Assembly (NCBI GenBank): GCA_001804705.1
Contig: MHAY01000058.1
Span: 52,959-89,058, forward strand
Direction: 5' to 3'
Length of the DNA: 36,100 nt
DNA from: Ignavibacteria bacterium RIFOXYC2_FULL_35_21
GTDB taxonomy: Bacteria > Bacteroidota > Ignavibacteria > Kapaibacteriales > UBA2268
In this document: positions 8,264-17,066 of the stretch, one piece after another
Layout: each line of letters opens with the position of its first letter
Position numbering within the stretch: the first letter of the stretch is position 1
Translations under genes and position numbers: made by a program
The notes under the pieces: model-generated
Database searches by the model: none
What the model saw: the letters and a program-made list of their open reading frames with translations, nothing else
What the model was told of the DNA's origin: nothing

Positions 8264-8656
8264 AATTCAATACCTGACTAATCAATACATCATCAACAAT
8301 AAGAAGAATTTGAACAAAAAACAAAATAATTTTTAAATGTAGATTTTAACCTTGTAATGAGTTACTCCCGACAAATGAATAATTTTCTTTTGCTTTTCTC
8401 AATATTCCTGATTAAGTTTGCTTGTGAAATATAAATATAGCGATTAGGCTGTATGCCTATTATAAAATTTGGAACAAAATCTACGAAGCTGTCAGGGTAT
8501 TGCAAATTGAGAATCGGCGAGTAAAAATAATTGAAAATTGATAATTAAGATAAAATAACCACCCCTCAATCCCCTCCTAAATTAAGGCGGGGAAGAAAAG
8601 GAGAGGTGAAAATAAATAATAACTATATTTCGTTATAGTTCAAAAAGGGAATTAAA
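8264..8656. other. Intergenic region (393 bp) between divergent genes
   Basis: Separates higB (leftward) from the protease gene (rightward). The only structure I see is a G/C-rich repeat copy at 8559-8613; the rest is A+T-rich without a convincing ORF. Confidence 0.6.
8559..8613 (+). repeat. Intergenic repeat, copy 1
   Basis: About 55 bp with the core AAGGCGGGGAAGAAAAGG, beginning CCACCCCTCAATCCCC and ending GAGGTGAAAATAA. A near-identical copy in the same orientation follows the protease gene at 9056-9112. The outer parts (CCTC-rich at the start, GAGG-rich at the end) can pair with each other. Confidence 0.8.
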
Positions 8657-9040
8657 ATGGGAATGTTTAAAAAGAAAGTTACAGTATATAATCTTTACGA
8701 CCAGTCACTTTTTAGCGAAGCTGATTTCTGGGTTGATACCGGAGCTTTGTACTCATTTATTCCTGAAGATTTTGTTGAAAAAATCAAGCTCGAACCAAGC
8801 GGTACACGTAATCTCGTATTTGCAGACGGCAGAACCGATAGAAGACTCTTTGGGACATGTTTGTTTGAGATTGAAGGTTTGGAAGATAAAGTTCCTTGTC
8901 CCGTAATAATTGCCCCGAAAGGCTCTTTGTTTCTACTTGGAGCTACTGCATTGGAAAACTTTGGAGTTCAGGCAGACCCTATTAATAAAAAGCTTGTACC
9001 GATATTATCTATAATCGGCGGCTTTAGAGCTTCTTCTTGA
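8657..9040 (+). CDS. Retropepsin-like (clan AA) aspartic protease
   Basis: This 127-residue single-domain protein has the active-site triplet DTGA at 27-30 (FWVDTGALYSFIP) followed by a beta-rich body. A hydrophobic-Gly segment near 95 (FLLGATALENFGVQADP) matches the second conserved block of small bacterial aspartic proteases. Retropepsin-type proteases act as homodimers, each chain giving one Asp. There is no signal peptide or membrane segment, so it is probably cytosolic. AAAGGGA lies shortly before the ATG. It is flanked on both sides by copies of the same 55-bp repeat, and no obvious substrate gene is adjacent. Confidence 0.85.
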   Translation: MGMFKKKVTVYNLYDQSLFSEADFWVDTGALYSFIPEDFVEKIKLEPSGTRNLVFADGRTDRRLFGTCLFEIEGLEDKVPCPVIIAPKGSLFLLGATALENFGVQADPINKKLVPILSIIGGFRASS

Positions 9041-9055
9041 AATCGTTGATATTAA

Positions 9056-9112
9056 CCACACCTTAATCCCCTCCTTAAATAAGGCGGGGAAGAAAAGGGG
9101 AGGTGAAAATAA
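9056..9112 (+). repeat. Intergenic repeat, copy 2
   Basis: Matches the copy at 8559-8613 over nearly its whole length, including the core AAGGCGGGGAAGAAAAGG and the end GAGGTGAAAATAA. It starts 16 bases after the protease stop codon. Confidence 0.8.
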
Positions 9113-9143
9113 TTACGAATTACGAATTACGAATTACGAATTA
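9111..9143 (+). repeat. Heptanucleotide tandem repeat (AATTACG)n
   Basis: Four complete copies of AATTACG and a partial fifth run from 9111 to 9143, directly after the 55-bp repeat. A similar array in the opposite sense lies at 22091-22124. Confidence 0.9.
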
Positions 9144-9179
9144 ATATCATAAGCCGAGAAATAAATTCAGGAGAGAAAA

Positions 9180-10004
9180 ATGAAAACAAAGCTCATGCTA
9201 ATCGTATTTGCAGGGCTGTGGCTTGTCCTGTTCAGACTACCGCTACTGGTAAAAGCACAGATAACTGATACTTGCTGGTGTATTCCAAAATATTATCCGC
9301 CAAATGGTGAATTTTTTAATGAGCATTTTAAATATGATACTTGTAATGTCGAATTTGCTTCGAGTAGTTGTGATTCTGTTTATTGGCTAAATATGAATAG
9401 AACAACTGATGGTAGAAATCGAATCTACGCAAAACATGAATGGCTTGTATGGTTTGATGTCAAAGCATTTCCGTTACCTTACTATCCTCCCGATACTTTA
9501 ATTGAAGTAACTTGGAGAGATGTTGACAGTATTAATTATCCTGAAATAAAAGATAGCTTGAGAATGATTGAAAATGAATATGGTAATAATAAAATGATCA
9601 AATTGCACCCTGACCTTAATCAACCTGGGAGTGGTCAAACATTTAGAGTTTTTTTTGATAATTATCTAATCGGAGTCGAATTAGAAAATAAGTATAATGC
9701 AATACCATTTGCTAATTGCGGTTTTAAAGCTGGTAGATTGGATATTGACAATATTGATGATTTTAGCAAAGGTCATAACACTGAAATCAATATTTCACCT
9801 AATCCGGCAAACGATTATCTATACATCCATAAACAAAATAACAATCACAATAACATCATTATTACATCAGTAACAGGAGAAGTGTTGCTCACAATAGAAA
9901 GCAACAACGAAGAAGAACAAAAAATAAATATTCAGAATCTGTCACCCGGTATTTATTTCCTCCGCATCGGAAATGTATGCAAGAAATTTATTGTTAATAG
10001 ATGA
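9180..10004 (+). CDS. Secreted protein with T9SS type A sorting domain
   Basis: This 274-residue protein has a signal peptide (about 1-26, ending LLVKAQ) and a C-terminal T9SS type A sorting domain (about 198-274). The tail shows the pattern INISPNPANDYLYI, then NLSPGIYFLRIGN and a final KFIVNR. Proteins with this tail cross the outer membrane through the type IX system, which is confined to the Bacteroidota/Chlorobiota group. The central 170 residues have several Cys and no domain I recognise. AGGAGAG lies about 8 bases before the ATG, supporting the start. Function unknown. Confidence 0.85.
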   Translation: MKTKLMLIVFAGLWLVLFRLPLLVKAQITDTCWCIPKYYPPNGEFFNEHFKYDTCNVEFASSSCDSVYWLNMNRTTDGRNRIYAKHEWLVWFDVKAFPLPYYPPDTLIEVTWRDVDSINYPEIKDSLRMIENEYGNNKMIKLHPDLNQPGSGQTFRVFFDNYLIGVELENKYNAIPFANCGFKAGRLDIDNIDDFSKGHNTEINISPNPANDYLYIHKQNNNHNNIIITSVTGEVLLTIESNNEEEQKINIQNLSPGIYFLRIGNVCKKFIVNR

Positions 10005-10020
10005 ATCCGATTTGAAAAGT

Positions 10021-10055
10021 CCCTCGCCCTCCGGGAGAGGGATTTAGGGTGAGGG
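10021..10055. repeat. Dispersed G/C-rich hairpin repeat
   Basis: CCCTCGCCCTCCGGGAGAGG followed by GATTTAGGGTGAGGG forms overlapping hairpins, of a kind often seen between genes. It lies between the convergent T9SS-tailed gene and dsrD and could act as a terminator for the former, though no T-run follows. Confidence 0.6.
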
Positions 10056-10062
10056 TGATAAA

Positions 10063-10101
10063 GGAAATAAAAGCGGATGAATATAATCTGCTCACCCGCT
10101 T
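10063..10101 (-). terminator. Terminator of the dsrABD operon
   Basis: On the minus strand AAGCGGGTGA (10101-10092) pairs with TCATCCGCTT (10080-10071) with one G-U pair, around an 11-base loop, and is followed by a T-rich stretch. It lies about 20 bases past the dsrD stop. Confidence 0.7.
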
Positions 10102-10121
10102 ATCCTTCCACTAATATAAGG

Positions 10122-10370
10122 TCAGTTTTCCGCGCCCTCTTTATGAGGGACTTCGATATAACTGCCGCCGAAATATGTATAAACAAGCCTGCCTGAATTT
10201 ACCAATTCCTTGATAGCATCCTTGCAGAGCTGTTTATCCACATTACCCTCGCCGAACATTTCAATGCTTGCTTTTTGCAAGTCAGTCGCCTTCCATTTCT
10301 TCAATCCCATCGTATCCTTCACCATTTTATACATAGCTTCAGCGAGTTCATGCACCGGTATCTGAGCCAT
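10122..10370 (-). CDS. dsrD: DsrD, sulfite reductase-associated winged-helix protein
   Basis: An 82-residue protein that matches DsrD in size, position and sequence style (KKWKATDLQKASIEMFGE, then KDAIKELVNSGRLVYTYFGG). The fold is a winged helix, and the family is known as an activator of DsrAB-type sulfite reductase rather than a DNA-binding regulator. It directly follows dsrB (16-base gap) with a strong AAGGAGG site before its ATG, and a terminator follows. dsrD is found mainly in organisms running the pathway in the reductive direction, with some disproportionators and oxidisers as exceptions, so it is the best marker in this window for the direction of the pathway. Confidence 0.92.
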   Translation of the reverse strand: MAQIPVHELAEAMYKMVKDTMGLKKWKATDLQKASIEMFGEGNVDKQLCKDAIKELVNSGRLVYTYFGGSYIEVPHKEGAEN

Positions 10371-10386
10371 TTCAGCCTCCTTCGGA

Positions 10387-11469
10387 TTAATATGTTAAAT
10401 GAGCAGAACGCTTGTAAGTTAGTCCTGCATACTTAAAGTCATCTATGTGTTCCTTTTGGAATTCTATTCCTGACATCCTGAAGAACTTGGGCCAACCAAT
10501 TCTTTCAATCCACTCACCCATTCTCTCGTGCTTATGTGCATTCTTTGCCCAGAGTTCTACAATTTTTCTTATTGCCCCGGTTACTTCGGGCCATCGCGGC
10601 GGATTATTTGGAATGAACGGAATTGCAAGCTTTGAGAACATCGGCTCATGTCTTGCGTTCGACACCTTGCCTCCAATCCAAATCGAGACACCATCGTTCA
10701 ACGGGTCTGCAAGCGGTAATGCCGGGCATACAGTAAAACAGTTTGCACAGAACATGCACTTATCTTCCAGAATTTCCACACTAGGTTTGCCGTCATAGAC
10801 CACAGGCCTGATCGCCGCAGTAGGACAGGATGCAACCACATTCGGAATTTCGCACATTTTCGGTAAGTTCACCTTGTTAATCTTTGGAGGACGCCTGTGA
10901 ATGCCAAGTATGGCTATGTCGGAGCAATGAACTGCACCGCACATGTTCAGGCAACATGCAAGGGCTATTCTGAGTTTCCCCGGAAGTACCATAGTTTTAA
11001 AATATTCTATGTTATCGTCCATTACTGCCTTAACTATACCGGATGCATCGGTTGCCGCTGAGTGGCAGTGAATCCAGCCCTGTGTATGTACAATACTTGT
11101 GATTGAATTACCCGTACCGCCGACAGGATGCCCTAAGGCATTCAAATCTGCAATGAGCGGATTAATGTTTTCTTCTTTCGTTAATAAAAATTCAACATTG
11201 TGTCGTGATGTGAACCTTAAATAACCATCACAGTACTTATCTGCCAATTCAGCATATTTCCTGATTTTAAAAGTACTGAGCAATCTCGGTGAACCAGCCC
11301 TGACCGAGTATAGCTTTGCACCATTATCCGCAACATGCATCAGCACGCCGGGACGCGGAATTTCATGGTATTTCCATTTCCCATAATTCTCCTTGATAAT
11401 CGGGGGCAAAAACTTGGAATAATGCGGCGGCCCTATGTCCGTTTTCCTTTGAAGCACTTCTTCTGCCAT
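10387..11469 (-). CDS. dsrB: Dissimilatory sulfite reductase beta subunit
   Basis: A 360-residue subunit of the alpha2beta2 siroheme enzyme that reduces sulfite, with product release through DsrC. Cofactor Cys are in place: WIHCH (Cys135) and [14 protein letters not shown] (Cys172, 173, 177) for the siroheme-coupled [4Fe-4S] cluster. The inserted ferredoxin domain has Cys206/215 ([12 protein letters not shown]) and Cys238, 241, 244, 248 ([12 protein letters not shown]). The conserved SRHNVEFLL and [16 protein letters not shown] blocks are also present. Length is close to the usual 380. It lies 50 bases after dsrA and 16 before dsrD. Nothing indicates decay. Confidence 0.97.
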   Translation of the reverse strand: MAEEVLQRKTDIGPPHYSKFLPPIIKENYGKWKYHEIPRPGVLMHVADNGAKLYSVRAGSPRLLSTFKIRKYAELADKYCDGYLRFTSRHNVEFLLTKEENINPLIADLNALGHPVGGTGNSITSIVHTQGWIHCHSAATDASGIVKAVMDDNIEYFKTMVLPGKLRIALACCLNMCGAVHCSDIAILGIHRRPPKINKVNLPKMCEIPNVVASCPTAAIRPVVYDGKPSVEILEDKCMFCANCFTVCPALPLADPLNDGVSIWIGGKVSNARHEPMFSKLAIPFIPNNPPRWPEVTGAIRKIVELWAKNAHKHERMGEWIERIGWPKFFRMSGIEFQKEHIDDFKYAGLTYKRSAHLTY

Positions 11470-11519
11470 TTTTATTTCCTTTATTTATTTATAAATTTTT
11501 TTGATTTCTAATAAAAAAA

Positions 11520-12731
11520 TTATTTCTCTACTTCTTCGCCTTCCTCGAAATATTCTTCATAGAATACGTATGGATTTTCCCTCGGATGAGCCACCATTTC
11601 AGCGATAGGCTCGAGTCCAACGGAATCGAGGAAGTTGCCCATGCCGACTCTCTGGATGAATTCTCCTATTCTTTCCCTGTTCTTGCCTTCTTCGCACCAG
11701 AGGTCCCACATGTTTTCGATAAGTTTCCAAAATTCCATTTCATCGAATGGCTCTTCTATTTTCATAAATGGAATCATTACAGACGACAGCAATGCACCTT
11801 CAACAATCGGTGCTTTTGAGCCTACCAGCACAACTGCTCCCCGGTCTTTTCCTGGTGCCAATGCTTTCGGCATAACATTTATACAGTGCATGCAGTGCAG
11901 GCAACTGCTATTGTCGATGTTTAAATCTTTTCCGTCCCATTCAATACACTTGCCGGGGCACATCATAACAATTTCTTTAACTATATCTGTACCGTTCTTT
12001 GCATACTCTCTGACTTTTTGCATATCTACCTGAATTTCATCTCTCCATGTTCCGATGATAGATATATCAGAACGTGCTACTGATGCTACACAGTCATTCG
12101 GACAGCCCGACATCTTGAACTTCATTTTATACGGGAATGCAGGCCTATGAAGTTCATCCTGGAACTTGTTCGTGATAAAATGTGTTAATGCCATAGTATC
12201 GTAGCATGCCCATTCGCATCTTGCCTTGCCACAGCAACAGCTTGGTGTCCTGACGTCGGAACCTGAACCGCCAAGGTCGAATCCTGCTGCAGTAAGTTTA
12301 TTGAAAACAGGCTCTAACTCTTCAGTCCTTGTTCCAAGGAAAATTATATCACCTGTCGAGCCATGCATATTCGTTAAGCCTGAACCATGAGCATCCCAGA
12401 TGTCACATAGTGTTCTGAGTGCTTCTGATGTGTAAAACCATCCTGAAGGCATATTAATACGCAATGTGTGAAAATGAGAAATATTCGGATATTTTTCCGG
12501 CAGGTCGGTATATCTGCCGATAATGCCACCTCCGTAACCCATCACTCCAACAATTCCTCCATGTTTCCAGTGGCCCATTTTTTCAGAATAGGACTGTTCG
12601 AGAAGTCCCAGTAAGTCATTAGACATGGCATTCCATTCGGCTGCTGCTTTGATTTCCTTAACAAAACTTGGCCATTCCCCTTTCTCGAGCTCATCGAGCA
12701 TTGGAGTGTCATATTTTTTGTCAACTGCCAT
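11520..12731 (-). CDS. dsrA: Dissimilatory sulfite reductase alpha subunit
   Basis: A 403-residue catalytic subunit, partner of DsrB. The siroheme/[4Fe-4S] ligands appear as C-x5-C in [12 protein letters not shown] (Cys166, Cys172) and C-x3-C in SGCPNDC (Cys210, Cys214). The ferredoxin domain has CPGKC (258, 262) and CLHCMHC (277, 280, 283). Siroheme-pocket residues are likely in [14 protein letters not shown] and in [14 protein letters not shown]. The protein is somewhat shorter than well-known sulfate-reducer DsrA (about 435). The ATG at 12731 is preceded by GGGAG. It is the first gene of dsrABD and has a 373-bp upstream region that must hold the promoter. Confidence 0.97.
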   Translation of the reverse strand: MAVDKKYDTPMLDELEKGEWPSFVKEIKAAAEWNAMSNDLLGLLEQSYSEKMGHWKHGGIVGVMGYGGGIIGRYTDLPEKYPNISHFHTLRINMPSGWFYTSEALRTLCDIWDAHGSGLTNMHGSTGDIIFLGTRTEELEPVFNKLTAAGFDLGGSGSDVRTPSCCCGKARCEWACYDTMALTHFITNKFQDELHRPAFPYKMKFKMSGCPNDCVASVARSDISIIGTWRDEIQVDMQKVREYAKNGTDIVKEIVMMCPGKCIEWDGKDLNIDNSSCLHCMHCINVMPKALAPGKDRGAVVLVGSKAPIVEGALLSSVMIPFMKIEEPFDEMEFWKLIENMWDLWCEEGKNRERIGEFIQRVGMGNFLDSVGLEPIAEMVAHPRENPYVFYEEYFEEGEEVEK

Positions 12732-13104
12732 TTTTACTCCCTAAATTAGTTTAATATCTTTGTTGATTATTTTGGTTAAATCTATTTATTTAATCTATAC
12801 ATTCTGCTGAAAAATTGTGATGATTGAAAACAATTGAAAAATTACTGTTTATTAATCCTTCATCACTTAACTAATTGTAAATTACTCTATTGCTTATTTT
12901 GTTGCTACTCAAATCATTTGTCTGTAATTGCACTGTTGCATTATTGGGTTTGACGTTTATTGAATGTGAATTGGAATTATGAAAAAGGGAATAATTGTGG
13001 ATAATAACCCGAAAAAATTGTTAATAGATTAGGCATAATTTAAAAAAACACAAATCAAATGATTGGTGCTAATCTTATAAAATCAAATAATAAAAGAGTA
13101 AAAC
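12732..13104 (-). promoter_or_regulatory. dsrABD upstream region (373 bp), promoter expected
   Basis: A+T-rich spacer upstream of dsrA, downstream of the lipoprotein gene on the same strand. By position it should carry the dsrABD promoter and any redox or sulfur control. I see TTGTGA-like half sites near 12815 but no clear symmetric FNR/CRP box or riboswitch fold, so no specific site is claimed. Confidence 0.4.
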
Positions 13105-13737
13105 CTACTGTATGAATTCTTTATCAATTATTGTCAGCCTTCCCGGATAGCTGATTGGCCCTAATGGCGTTGTAACCGTTGGCTGAGCGTCAAGTTTAAG
13201 GCGTGTCGGGCTTCCGCCAACACCCCCGATGTTCAATGCGAGGTTTATTACTTTATCATATCCCTGTTTACCGAAAAATTGGTATAAATCAAGTCCCATT
13301 GACAATGGTATGATTGTGGATTGCCCTGTTCCCGGAATTTCAACTGAATTTGCTATATCGCCATTGATGGTTTTAACATCATCAATATATAAGTTCCAGT
13401 CAAGGTGATTGAGCGTAGCATTTGCCTGGCGGGCTCCACCTTTCCCGTCATTAGGATTTTTTGCGGCGACATTCAGAACAAACTCTGCGGGAAACTTCTT
13501 TGTTGCAAATGCCTGTGTGAGCTTTATTCCATCCATCATGGAAAAATCATTTATTGTCTTTTTATTTGTAACATCAATACCGGCTACCTTAAAGCCGTTA
13601 ACATTCTCAAGTTTGAACTGAAGCCTTTTCAAGTCGGCAAGAGTTTGTGAGATTTGTCTTATTGTACTGCAGCTCTGGACTATAATTAATGAAATTAAAA
13701 TAACTGCAGAAGCCATCAAATAATAAAATTTCTTCAT
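13105..13737 (-). CDS. LEA14-like lipoprotein
   Basis: About 210 residues with a lipoprotein signal: a basic start (MKKFYYLM), a hydrophobic stretch, and Cys in a lipobox-like IIVQSCST. The mature part is beta-rich and resembles LEA type 2/Water-stress-hypersensitivity domains (FKVAGIDVTNKKTINDFSMM, later FPAEFVLNVAAKNPN), small domains of unclear binding function common in Bacteroidota lipoproteins. The ATG at 13737 is preferred over 13749 because GAGGT lies 6 bases before it. It reads in the same direction as dsrA but 373 bp separate them, so it is probably its own unit. A role in sulfur metabolism is not indicated. Confidence 0.75.
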   Translation of the reverse strand: MKKFYYLMASAVILISLIIVQSCSTIRQISQTLADLKRLQFKLENVNGFKVAGIDVTNKKTINDFSMMDGIKLTQAFATKKFPAEFVLNVAAKNPNDGKGGARQANATLNHLDWNLYIDDVKTINGDIANSVEIPGTGQSTIIPLSMGLDLYQFFGKQGYDKVINLALNIGGVGGSPTRLKLDAQPTVTTPLGPISYPGRLTIIDKEFIQ

Positions 13738-13797
13738 TTTATACCTCATTTTTAATAATTGTTTTCATAATTGTCGGATAAATCGTGATTATAGTAT

Positions 13798-13826
13798 AAA
13801 AAAACCCACGGAAAAAATCGCGGGTT
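13798..13826 (-). terminator. Terminator of the response-regulator gene
   Basis: On the minus strand AACCCGCG and CGTGGGTT (13826-13803) pair with one G-U, around an 8-base loop, and run into a T tract (13804-13798). It lies 50 bases past the receiver gene and separates it from the lipoprotein gene. Confidence 0.8.
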
Positions 13827-13875
13827 AAATTATTTTTCAAATATTCTTTCAATTGAAAATATAAAATTTTTATAA

Positions 13876-14364
13876 TTAAATAACACCTTCTTTTTTTAGT
13901 ATATCATCAATAGACATTCCCGAAGCATTTAATGTACCTACGATAACTTGCTCAAGAGTTTTATACAATACATTTGATTTCTGCTGTTCCAAATTAAGGT
14001 TGGACAGTAATCTCACTTTTGCTATCAGAAGCTTTTCTTCGATTGGTTTACTTAAGAAATCATCAGCACCTGCTTCGATTGATTTAATCTGATTGGCAAC
14101 ATCATTCAAAGCCGTAACAATAACAACAGGAATATTCTTTGTTTCAGCCTTCTCTTTCAGTTTCTTAACAGTTTCGTAGCCATCGAGTCTTGGCATCATC
14201 ACATCCAATACGATTGCATCCGGCATTTTCTGCTCGACTTTTTCGAGACAGTCAATTCCGTCATATGCTTCAACTGCATCAAAACCGCTTGCTTCGAGGT
14301 ATCTTCTGAGCAGCTTGGTCGTTATTCGATTGTCATCAACAACAAGAATAAAAGGTTTTTTCAT
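13876..14364 (-). CDS. Receiver-domain response regulator without output domain
   Basis: A 162-residue protein: a complete CheY-like receiver (1-122) with the acidic pair Asp10/Asp11, phospho-acceptor Asp54 (AIVLDVMMPRLDG), a conserved Thr in VVIVTAL, and Lys in FLSKPIEEK. A 40-residue helical tail (LNLEQQKSNVLYKTLEQVIV onward) follows and is too short for a known DNA-binding output. It would be phosphorylated by a histidine kinase and act through protein contact. No kinase lies next to it; the nearest is at 28181-29608, some 14 kb away. It is a single-gene unit, with a terminator downstream and a 503-bp spacer upstream. Confidence 0.92.
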   Translation of the reverse strand: MKKPFILVVDDNRITTKLLRRYLEASGFDAVEAYDGIDCLEKVEQKMPDAIVLDVMMPRLDGYETVKKLKEKAETKNIPVVIVTALNDVANQIKSIEAGADDFLSKPIEEKLLIAKVRLLSNLNLEQQKSNVLYKTLEQVIVGTLNASGMSIDDILKKEGVI

Positions 14365-14520
14365 GATTTTTCCTTTTACACTAAATAATTTTGTTAATCT
14401 ATCTCATAATGAGAAACTCAATATAATATATAACGTTTGTAAAAACAAACATTCATATAATATAATTTATACAATTTAAAATAAAATTATTTAATTTAAA
14501 AATTTGAATTGCCAAAATGT

Positions 14521-14562
14521 CTGAACCACAGATTAAACAGATTAAAGGATTTCACTGATTTA
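14521..14562 (+). repeat. Dispersed intergenic repeat of the ACAGATTAAACAGATT type
   Basis: The stretch CTGAACCACAGATTAAACAG and then ATTAAAGGATTTCACTGATT resembles a simple intergenic repeat I associate with many bacterial genomes. It is followed by a low-complexity part built on AACAG and CTAA. Assignment is by memory of the pattern only. Confidence 0.45.
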
Positions 14563-14698
14563 AAAAACCTAACAGACTAACAGTCTAATAGCTAAACAGC
14601 AAATTGTGAATTTTTCTGAGACCTTTTCCTTTCTTTTGTGTCATTTTATTAAATAAGTTTGCAGGAAATAAAATAAAAACGACAGATAACCTTATATG

Positions 14699-14804
14699 AA
14701 CCTTAGTAACAGAACGGTATCCGGTTCGTCAAACCTTATTAGCTTATCTGAAGAAATAAGGTAATAAAGTTGATTGTGCGCTGATTGCTTTTGTTACTAA
14801 GGTT
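14699..14804. repeat. Nested inverted repeat (106 bp)
   Basis: The 13-bp arms AACCTTAGTAACA (14699-14711) and TGTTACTAAGGTT (14792-14804) are perfect inverted repeats. Inside, ACCTTATT (14733-14740) pairs with AATAAGGT (14755-14762). It could be a small non-autonomous transposable element or a folded RNA in the 5' region of the propeller gene that begins 63 bp later. Confidence 0.55.
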
Positions 14805-14867
14805 AGAGGATTTGATAAGGTTTTTAATTACATAAAAAAGTTTTATTGTCATTTAAAAGGTGATGCT

Positions 14868-17027
14868 ATGAAATACGTGTACCTGACTGCATTTCTTGCT
14901 TTTATTTTTATCATATCAAATCTCAATTCACAAAATCCGGAGTGGGTGAATTATAATTATAAACATTATATACACTCTTTGGTTGAAGAAGGCAATTATA
15001 TTTGGATAGGAATGGAATATGGATTATTAAAATTTGACAAAACTACTGAAACTTTTGAATATTATAACCATGCAAATTCAGGATTACCTGATAATTACGT
15101 TAAATCAATCGCCATAGATAAATTAGGCAACAAATGGATAGGAACCGAATATGGCGGTTTGGCAAAATTTGAAAATAGTAATTGGACTTTATATAATACA
15201 ACAAATTCAGGATTGCCTGATAATTCAATTAACACAATTTCTATTGATAGCAATAATATTAAATGGATTGGAACCGAATATGGCGGTTTGGCAAAATTTG
15301 ATGAAATAAATTGGACAGTTTACAATTCAAAAAATTCTGGTTTAAGTTGTCAAGGTGTTCATACCATTGCAATTGATGTTAATGACAATAAATGGTTAGC
15401 TTGTGATGGATTAACTAAATTTGATGGTACAGATTGGATAAGATATACTTCTGATAATTCGGACTTACCTAATAATAGTATTTGGTCTATAGCAATTGAT
15501 AGTAATGGTAATAAATGGATTGGAGCTTGGGACGGTGGATTGATAAAATTTGATGGAAGTATTTGGACTATTTATGATACTGCAAATTCAGACATACCTG
15601 ATAATAGGATTTATAATATAACAATAGATAAAGATGGAAATAAATGGATGGGTTCAGGAATTAATTTAGTCAAATTTGATAATAATAATTGGGTTATATT
15701 TGATACTTCAAATTCAAAATTATTAAAATTTGGAATTGGTAAAATAATGATTGATAACGATAATAATAAATGGATGGGTTATGATGGATTAATTAAATTT
15801 GACGGGACGAATTGGAATAGGTTCGATACGAGAACTTCCGGATTGTCTTGTGATTCTATTTTAGCTTTAGCTATTGATAAGGACAATTATAAGTGGATTG
15901 GAACTATGGGTGGTGGATTAACTAAATTTGATGGTGCAAATTGGATACAATATACTTCTGATAATTCGGACTTACCAGATAATAGAATCTGGTCCATAGC
16001 AATTGATAAAAATGAAAATAAATGGATTGGTACTAGGGGGGGGTTATTAAAATTTGATGGGACTAATTGGACTTTTTACGATCCAAGCAATTCTGATATT
16101 CCTCCACAATTGATTGAATCAATAGCTATTGATAAAAATGAAAATAAATGGATGTGTACTATGGCAGGATTAATAAAATTTGACGGAACAAATTGGACTA
16201 TTTACGATACAAGTAATTCTGATATCCCATCTAATTATATCCGGGCAATTTCAATTGATAAACAGGATAATATATGGATTGGGACAAGTGATAAAGGTTT
16301 AGCAAAATTTGATGGTACTTATTGGACTGTTTATGATATAAGCAATTCTGATATTCCATCAGATGAAATACAATCAATAGCAATTGATTCATTAGGTTTT
16401 AAATGGATTGGAACTCAATATGATGGTTTAGCAAAATATGATGGAACTAATTGGACAATATTTGATACAAGTAATTCTGATATTCCTGATAACAAGATTA
16501 CTTTCATTACTATAGATAATTATGGAAATAAATGGATTGCAACCTATTTGAATGAACTGGTTAAATATGATGGAACTAATTGGTCAGTATATAACAAAAT
16601 AAATTCTGGATTACAAGACAACTTCATTAGTTTAATTGTAGTTGATAAATATAATAACAAATGGATTGGTACTGTTGAACATGGTCTCGCTGTCTTCCGT
16701 GAAGGGGGTGTTATACTTAATGCTGAGTATGAACTACAACAACCATTGAAAGAAAAAATTATTACACAGAATTTTCCTAATCCGTTTCAATACACAACAA
16801 ATATTGAATATACAATGCCTAAAGCGGGGTGTGTTACAATCAGGATTTACGATGCTCAGGGGCAGTTGGTCAGGGATTTGTTTTCGGGTTCTATTGATGC
16901 AGGTGAACACACAGCTACTTGGGACGGCAGAACAGATACGGGAAGCGAAGCACCAAACGGTGTGTATATGTATAGAATTCAATTTGAGGGACAAACGATT
17001 TCCGGAAAAATGGTTGTGGTAAAATAA
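14868..17027 (+). CDS. Secreted propeller-repeat protein with FlgD-like/T9SS C-terminal tail
   Basis: A 719-residue protein with a signal peptide (about 1-21, ending NLNSQ), then about fourteen near-identical units of 40-45 residues. Each has IAIDxxxNKWIGT, then GLxKFDGTNW, then a YDxxNSDIPxN-type segment. These are two-component-regulator-propeller (Reg_prop) repeats that form beta-propellers. The C-terminal 90 residues (QNFPNPFQYTTNIEYTMP, WDGRTDTGSEAPNGVYMYRI, final KMVVVK) are a FlgD-like/T9SS tail seen in Ignavibacteria-type genomes. The protein is thus expected on the cell surface or outside, probably as a binding scaffold, not as a signalling kinase, since no kinase domain follows. Unit similarity also at DNA level suggests recent expansion. 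Confidence 0.88.
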   Translation: MKYVYLTAFLAFIFIISNLNSQNPEWVNYNYKHYIHSLVEEGNYIWIGMEYGLLKFDKTTETFEYYNHANSGLPDNYVKSIAIDKLGNKWIGTEYGGLAKFENSNWTLYNTTNSGLPDNSINTISIDSNNIKWIGTEYGGLAKFDEINWTVYNSKNSGLSCQGVHTIAIDVNDNKWLACDGLTKFDGTDWIRYTSDNSDLPNNSIWSIAIDSNGNKWIGAWDGGLIKFDGSIWTIYDTANSDIPDNRIYNITIDKDGNKWMGSGINLVKFDNNNWVIFDTSNSKLLKFGIGKIMIDNDNNKWMGYDGLIKFDGTNWNRFDTRTSGLSCDSILALAIDKDNYKWIGTMGGGLTKFDGANWIQYTSDNSDLPDNRIWSIAIDKNENKWIGTRGGLLKFDGTNWTFYDPSNSDIPPQLIESIAIDKNENKWMCTMAGLIKFDGTNWTIYDTSNSDIPSNYIRAISIDKQDNIWIGTSDKGLAKFDGTYWTVYDISNSDIPSDEIQSIAIDSLGFKWIGTQYDGLAKYDGTNWTIFDTSNSDIPDNKITFITIDNYGNKWIATYLNELVKYDGTNWSVYNKINSGLQDNFISLIVVDKYNNKWIGTVEHGLAVFREGGVILNAEYELQQPLKEKIITQNFPNPFQYTTNIEYTMPKAGCVTIRIYDAQGQLVRDLFSGSIDAGEHTATWDGRTDTGSEAPNGVYMYRIQFEGQTISGKMVVVK

Positions 17028-17031
17028 TAAT

Positions 17032-17053
17032 GGGGCGATTCATGAATCGCCCC
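17032..17053. repeat. 22-bp perfect palindrome between convergent genes
   Basis: GGGGCGATTCA and its exact complement TGAATCGCCCC abut with no loop. The palindrome lies 4 bases after the propeller gene and 13 before the end of dsrP, so it may stop transcription from both sides, although no T-run follows on either strand. This sequence type is a common dispersed intergenic repeat. Confidence 0.75.
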
Positions 17054-17066
17054 TACGAATTAAAAT

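Larger units (their letters stand above)
14365..14867. other. Intergenic region (503 bp) between divergent genes
   Basis: No gene is seen. It contains an A+T-rich part next to the response regulator, a dispersed repeat at 14521-14562, and a nested inverted-repeat structure at 14699-14804. It must also carry promoters for both flanking genes. Confidence 0.7.

Noticed and set aside
9111-9143. AATTACG array considered as a CRISPR or iteron origin
   Set aside because: The units are only 7 bp with no spacers, and no cas or replication gene is near.
12732-13104. FNR/CRP-like half sites upstream of dsrA
   Set aside because: Only isolated TTGTGA or TTGAA pieces occur in an A+T-rich stretch, with no symmetric site; chance is enough to explain them.
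14868-17027. Propeller gene read as a two-component hybrid sensor
   Set aside because: Reg_prop repeats often belong to such sensors, but there is no transmembrane, kinase or receiver domain; the protein ends in a secretion tail.
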